Assembly: GCF_003955665.1 (NCBI RefSeq)
Contig: NZ_RXHU01000024.1
Location: forward strand, 89,293-124,037
DNA from: Paenibacillus whitsoniae
Lineage (GTDB): Bacteria > Bacillota > Bacilli > Paenibacillales > NBRC-103111
DNA length: 34,745 nucleotides
Direction: 5' to 3'
Below, one piece after another: positions 32,932-34,745 of this stretch (position 1 is its first letter; each line of letters starts with the position of its first letter). Position numbers and translations under genes: made by a program. The notes beneath the pieces are model-generated. The model was given only the letters and a program-made list of their open reading frames with translations. It was not told the origin of the DNA and searched no databases.

Positions 32932-33279
32932 TTACTTCAACGCAGGAATGTTCTGTCTGACTTCTACCGTATCGACAGGACCTCTCGCAGCCCACTCCAG
33001 CGCCGTCTCTAGGTCAGGAACATCAAGCACGAAGATTCCGCCAAGCTGCTCTTTCGTCTCCGGGAACGGTCCGTCCTGGACAACCATCTCACCGCCGCGC
33101 CGCTTCATCGTTGCAGCTGTCTCAGGAGCATGGAGACCCGACCCGAACACGACTATGCCCGACTCCCGCAAAGCATGTACGTAGTGCGTCCAGCCTGCCA
33201 AATAATGTTGCTGCCTTGCTGGATCCATTCTTGCCGCAAAGTCCTCCTGGCTCTCATAGAACATCAACGTATAACTCAT
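32932..33279 (-). CDS. YCII-related protein (DGPF family), ECF42 partner
   Basis: This 115-aa protein opens MSYTLMFYESQEDFAARMD and contains the family signature VVQDGPFPETKEQLGGIFVLDV at about residues 65-86, shown here by its core DGPFPETKEQLGG. Dimeric ferredoxin-like YCII/DGPF proteins accompany ECF42 sigma factors in operons and are often their targets. The biochemical activity is unresolved. The ribosome site GAGAGGAG has a 7-nt spacer. A promoter matching the reported ECF42 motif lies about 50 bp upstream. Confidence 0.93.
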   Translation of the reverse strand: MSYTLMFYESQEDFAARMDPARQQHYLAGWTHYVHALRESGIVVFGSGLHAPETAATMKRRGGEMVVQDGPFPETKEQLGGIFVLDVPDLETALEWAARGPVDTVEVRQNIPALK

Positions 33280-33328
33280 ACAAAAACTCCTCTCGCAAAA
33301 ACATAGTGGATTTGGGTTTCGATATAAT

Positions 33329-33355
33329 GTCGTATGGGAAGTTCGGATTTCTACA
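33329..33355 (-). promoter_or_regulatory. Putative ECF42 autoregulated promoter
   Basis: On the minus strand TGTAGA (complement of 33350-33355) is followed after exactly 17 bp by CGAC (complement of 33329-33332). The ECF42 motif I recall is TGTCGA for -35 and CGA/TC for -10, so this differs by one base. It is correctly placed upstream of the YCII-sigma operon. A sigma-A-like TTGACA (complement of 33375-33380) lies further upstream without a good -10. Confidence 0.5.
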
Positions 33356-33383
33356 TTGTAAAAAAAACTTTTTTTGTCAACGA

Positions 33384-33827
33384 CTATCGCCTCGCAAGCT
33401 GCCGTAGAAGTCGGTTCATGTCCTTAATCTCGTGACCAAGCCCGGAGAAAAAGGCCCTGTCCTCCGTTTCTACAGCCTTAACGGCCTGCGAAGCAGCCGC
33501 GTCTCCCGCCTTCGTGACGGAAATAATGTTCGCTCTGGAATCCGTCGGATGAGGCCGACGCTCGATGTAGCCTTTCTTCTCCAGTGTCCTCAGCACCTGC
33601 GATGTGACATTAACGTCCATCTGCGCATGCTGGGCTAATTGAACCTGAGTAATTCCCGTGTGATCGTTGTGTTCATTGAGCCACTTGCAAGAGAAAAGGA
33701 GCACGAATTGCGGATGGGTCAATTCAAATGGTTCCAATGCATTCCGTATCGCCTTTTGCCATAGGTTCGTGACCTGCCACAGCATAAATCCGGGACTTTC
33801 CTCTGCTTCATTGAATTCCGAGCTCAT
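33384..33827 (-). CDS. MarR family transcriptional regulator
   Basis: This 147-aa protein has a MarR winged helix: [47 protein letters not shown], with recognition helix [14 protein letters not shown] and wing HPTDSR at about residues 85-95. Terminal helices form the dimer interface. The ATG at 33827 has GGAGG about 9 nt upstream and lies inside the last 20 bases of the EVE gene, so the genes are coupled. It is the last gene of the SRPBCC-EVE-MarR operon. The ligand and target are unknown. No clear hairpin terminator follows, only an A7/T8 tract near 33360-33375. Confidence 0.93.
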   Translation of the reverse strand: MSSEFNEAEESPGFMLWQVTNLWQKAIRNALEPFELTHPQFVLLFSCKWLNEHNDHTGITQVQLAQHAQMDVNVTSQVLRTLEKKGYIERRPHPTDSRANIISVTKAGDAAASQAVKAVETEDRAFFSGLGHEIKDMNRLLRQLARR

Positions 33828-34281
33828 ATGCCTTTCCCTCCGCATTGTTCAACATGGCATCCGCTATGACACGAAAGTCTTGCTCCGAGATCTCAAAGTG
33901 GCCGAACCGAAACCGGTAGCCCCAATTTTTCTCGCCGCGCGTGAAGCTAAGTTGACCCAGCAGCGAGCTGATCTTCGTTTCTTTACAGTCAGTATAGCGA
34001 ATATTACGGCGAAATGGTATGAACGAATCGGACATGTGGTATTCATATACGCTATCATCCTGTACCTGCCCTATCGCTGTAAAGGCCTGCAGGGGATCCC
34101 CGTTCCTCATATCAGTGCGAGGCGAGTAATAAATCAGCCAATCCCCGGCTTTCATTCGTTTAAGGGGAGCTGCCTTCCCATGACAAAGCTGAGCGAACCC
34201 ACCCTCTACGCCTCTGGACACATGAGAAGCGGAGACGACACCAATCCAATATCGGCGGGATTGTTCTGACTGTTCATTCAC
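33808..34281 (-). CDS. EVE domain-containing protein
   Basis: The 157-aa product is nearly all an EVE domain, a PUA-like fold. It opens [19 protein letters not shown] and has [33 protein letters not shown] and the family-type end [16 protein letters not shown] domains bind modified bases in nucleic acids in characterised cases; the ligand of this subgroup is unknown to me. The start is GTG at 34281, 8 nt overlapping the upstream stop (GTGAATGA), with AAGGAG about 10 nt before. An upstream TTG would extend it without support. Confidence 0.88.
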   Translation of the reverse strand: MNEQSEQSRRYWIGVVSASHVSRGVEGGFAQLCHGKAAPLKRMKAGDWLIYYSPRTDMRNGDPLQAFTAIGQVQDDSVYEYHMSDSFIPFRRNIRYTDCKETKISSLLGQLSFTRGEKNWGYRFRFGHFEISEQDFRVIADAMLNNAEGKAYELGIQ

Positions 34282-34714
34282 CTTGGCCACGCTCCTTCTC
34301 CAGTGCCAGAGCAGCAAGGCTCTCCATCGTAAGGGGGATGCCTTCTACCATGTGAGCCCCGAATTTGGGCCCTAACTGCTCTGCGTTCGGTCCCGTGATC
34401 GTTACTTTGTGGGTAATCTTCGTCTTACCATCCGACGCCACCAAAAGGTGCGTAAAATGGACCTGAATGCCCGCAGCCGGAATATCGGTTATGTCCGAGA
34501 ATCCATGCAAGGGGCTGACTTCTGTTAGCTCAAAAGGAAGAGGCTCTTGGCCCTCCGGCTGCAGGAATCCCCTCGTACCCTGGACGAACGCCCCCTCCAG
34601 CGAGGCACCCACGATCCCTTTATCCCATGTTGTCCAAGTCGTAATATCACTATATAGCCCCCAAATTGTCTCCGCCTTAGCCTTCGTCGTAAGGGTATGC
34701 TCAAATTGCCACAT
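34274..34714 (-). CDS. SRPBCC (polyketide cyclase/START-like) protein
   Basis: This 146-aa protein fits the SRPBCC small-molecule-binding fold: [33 protein letters not shown] at the N-terminus, a beta-rich middle ([26 protein letters not shown]) and the long C-terminal helix ([17 protein letters not shown]). Such proteins hold a hydrophobic ligand in a helix-grip cavity, and a ligand cannot be named. The ATG has GAGGAG 8 nt upstream. It leads an operon with the EVE and MarR genes as far as the window shows; the promoter is beyond 34715 or outside the window. Confidence 0.88.
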   Translation of the reverse strand: MWQFEHTLTTKAKAETIWGLYSDITTWTTWDKGIVGASLEGAFVQGTRGFLQPEGQEPLPFELTEVSPLHGFSDITDIPAAGIQVHFTHLLVASDGKTKITHKVTITGPNAEQLGPKFGAHMVEGIPLTMESLAALALEKERGQGE

Positions 34715-34745
34715 CTCGATCTCTCCTCATTTAGTATTTACACAT

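Noticed and set aside
33360..33375. A7/T8 tract as terminator of the MarR gene
   Set aside because: There is no GC-bearing stem; A-T pairing alone would not make a convincing terminator, and the tract lies in the next operon's promoter region.
1..34745. CRISPR arrays, tRNA, rRNA, insertion sequences, integrases
   Set aside because: I looked for regular repeats, clover-leaf-like segments, transposase motifs and terminal inverted repeats by eye and found none.

Overview
This window looks like a chromosomal segment from a Gram-positive, spore-former-type Firmicute, most likely Paenibacillus or a close relative. The clues are strong AAGGAGG-type ribosome sites, GTG/TTG starts, paired two-component systems, heterodimeric MDR-type ABC exporters, exported proteins with Ig-like and dockerin-like modules, and moderately high GC. 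I see no rRNA, tRNA, CRISPR array, insertion sequence or prophage. The assignment is by gene style, not by a search.

Layout. 1-5700 (minus strand): a TetR regulator with matching operator sites on both flanks, a DUF429-like protein, and a three-gene operon of a small charged protein plus two ABC half-exporters. The operon sits behind a sigma-A promoter overlaid by a dyad of dyads. 5800-9400: a large exported repeat protein and a 7TM-PAS-GGDEF diguanylate cyclase, each with its own terminator. 9500-11160: malate:quinone oxidoreductase. 11280-16230: a co-directional cassette of RR-HK, then VanR-like RR, VanS-like HK and a VanY-like D,D-carboxypeptidase, with no vanHAX genes. Divergent from it is an exported Pro/Ala-rich protein (16419-17246), and direct TTTCACC repeats lie between the two. 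17359-18235: a divergent HxlR/DoxX pair.

18442-21231 (plus strand) is the most system-like part of the window. It encodes an SPFH-domain protein with a tail of five zinc ribbons, a four-helix membrane protein with a long cytoplasmic tail, and a membrane protein ending in a zinc ribbon. The operon recalls the Bacillus subtilis ydjGHI/PspA membrane-stress genes but lacks pspA. 21291-24431: a large dockerin-bearing exported protein and a small unrecognised protein. 24515-27806: a response regulator-histidine kinase-serine hydrolase operon.

28030-30256: a DHA2-type MFS exporter divergent from a TetR regulator, with a 22-bp perfect palindrome between them. 30410-31570: a stand-alone trpB. 31712-33279: a YCII protein and an ECF42-type sigma factor whose C-terminal TPR-like part is cut off by a one-base frameshift; a promoter matching the reported ECF42 motif lies upstream. 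33384-34714: an overlapping SRPBCC-EVE-MarR operon. Overall the region is dominated by envelope sensing, efflux and local regulators, most with recognisable operators.
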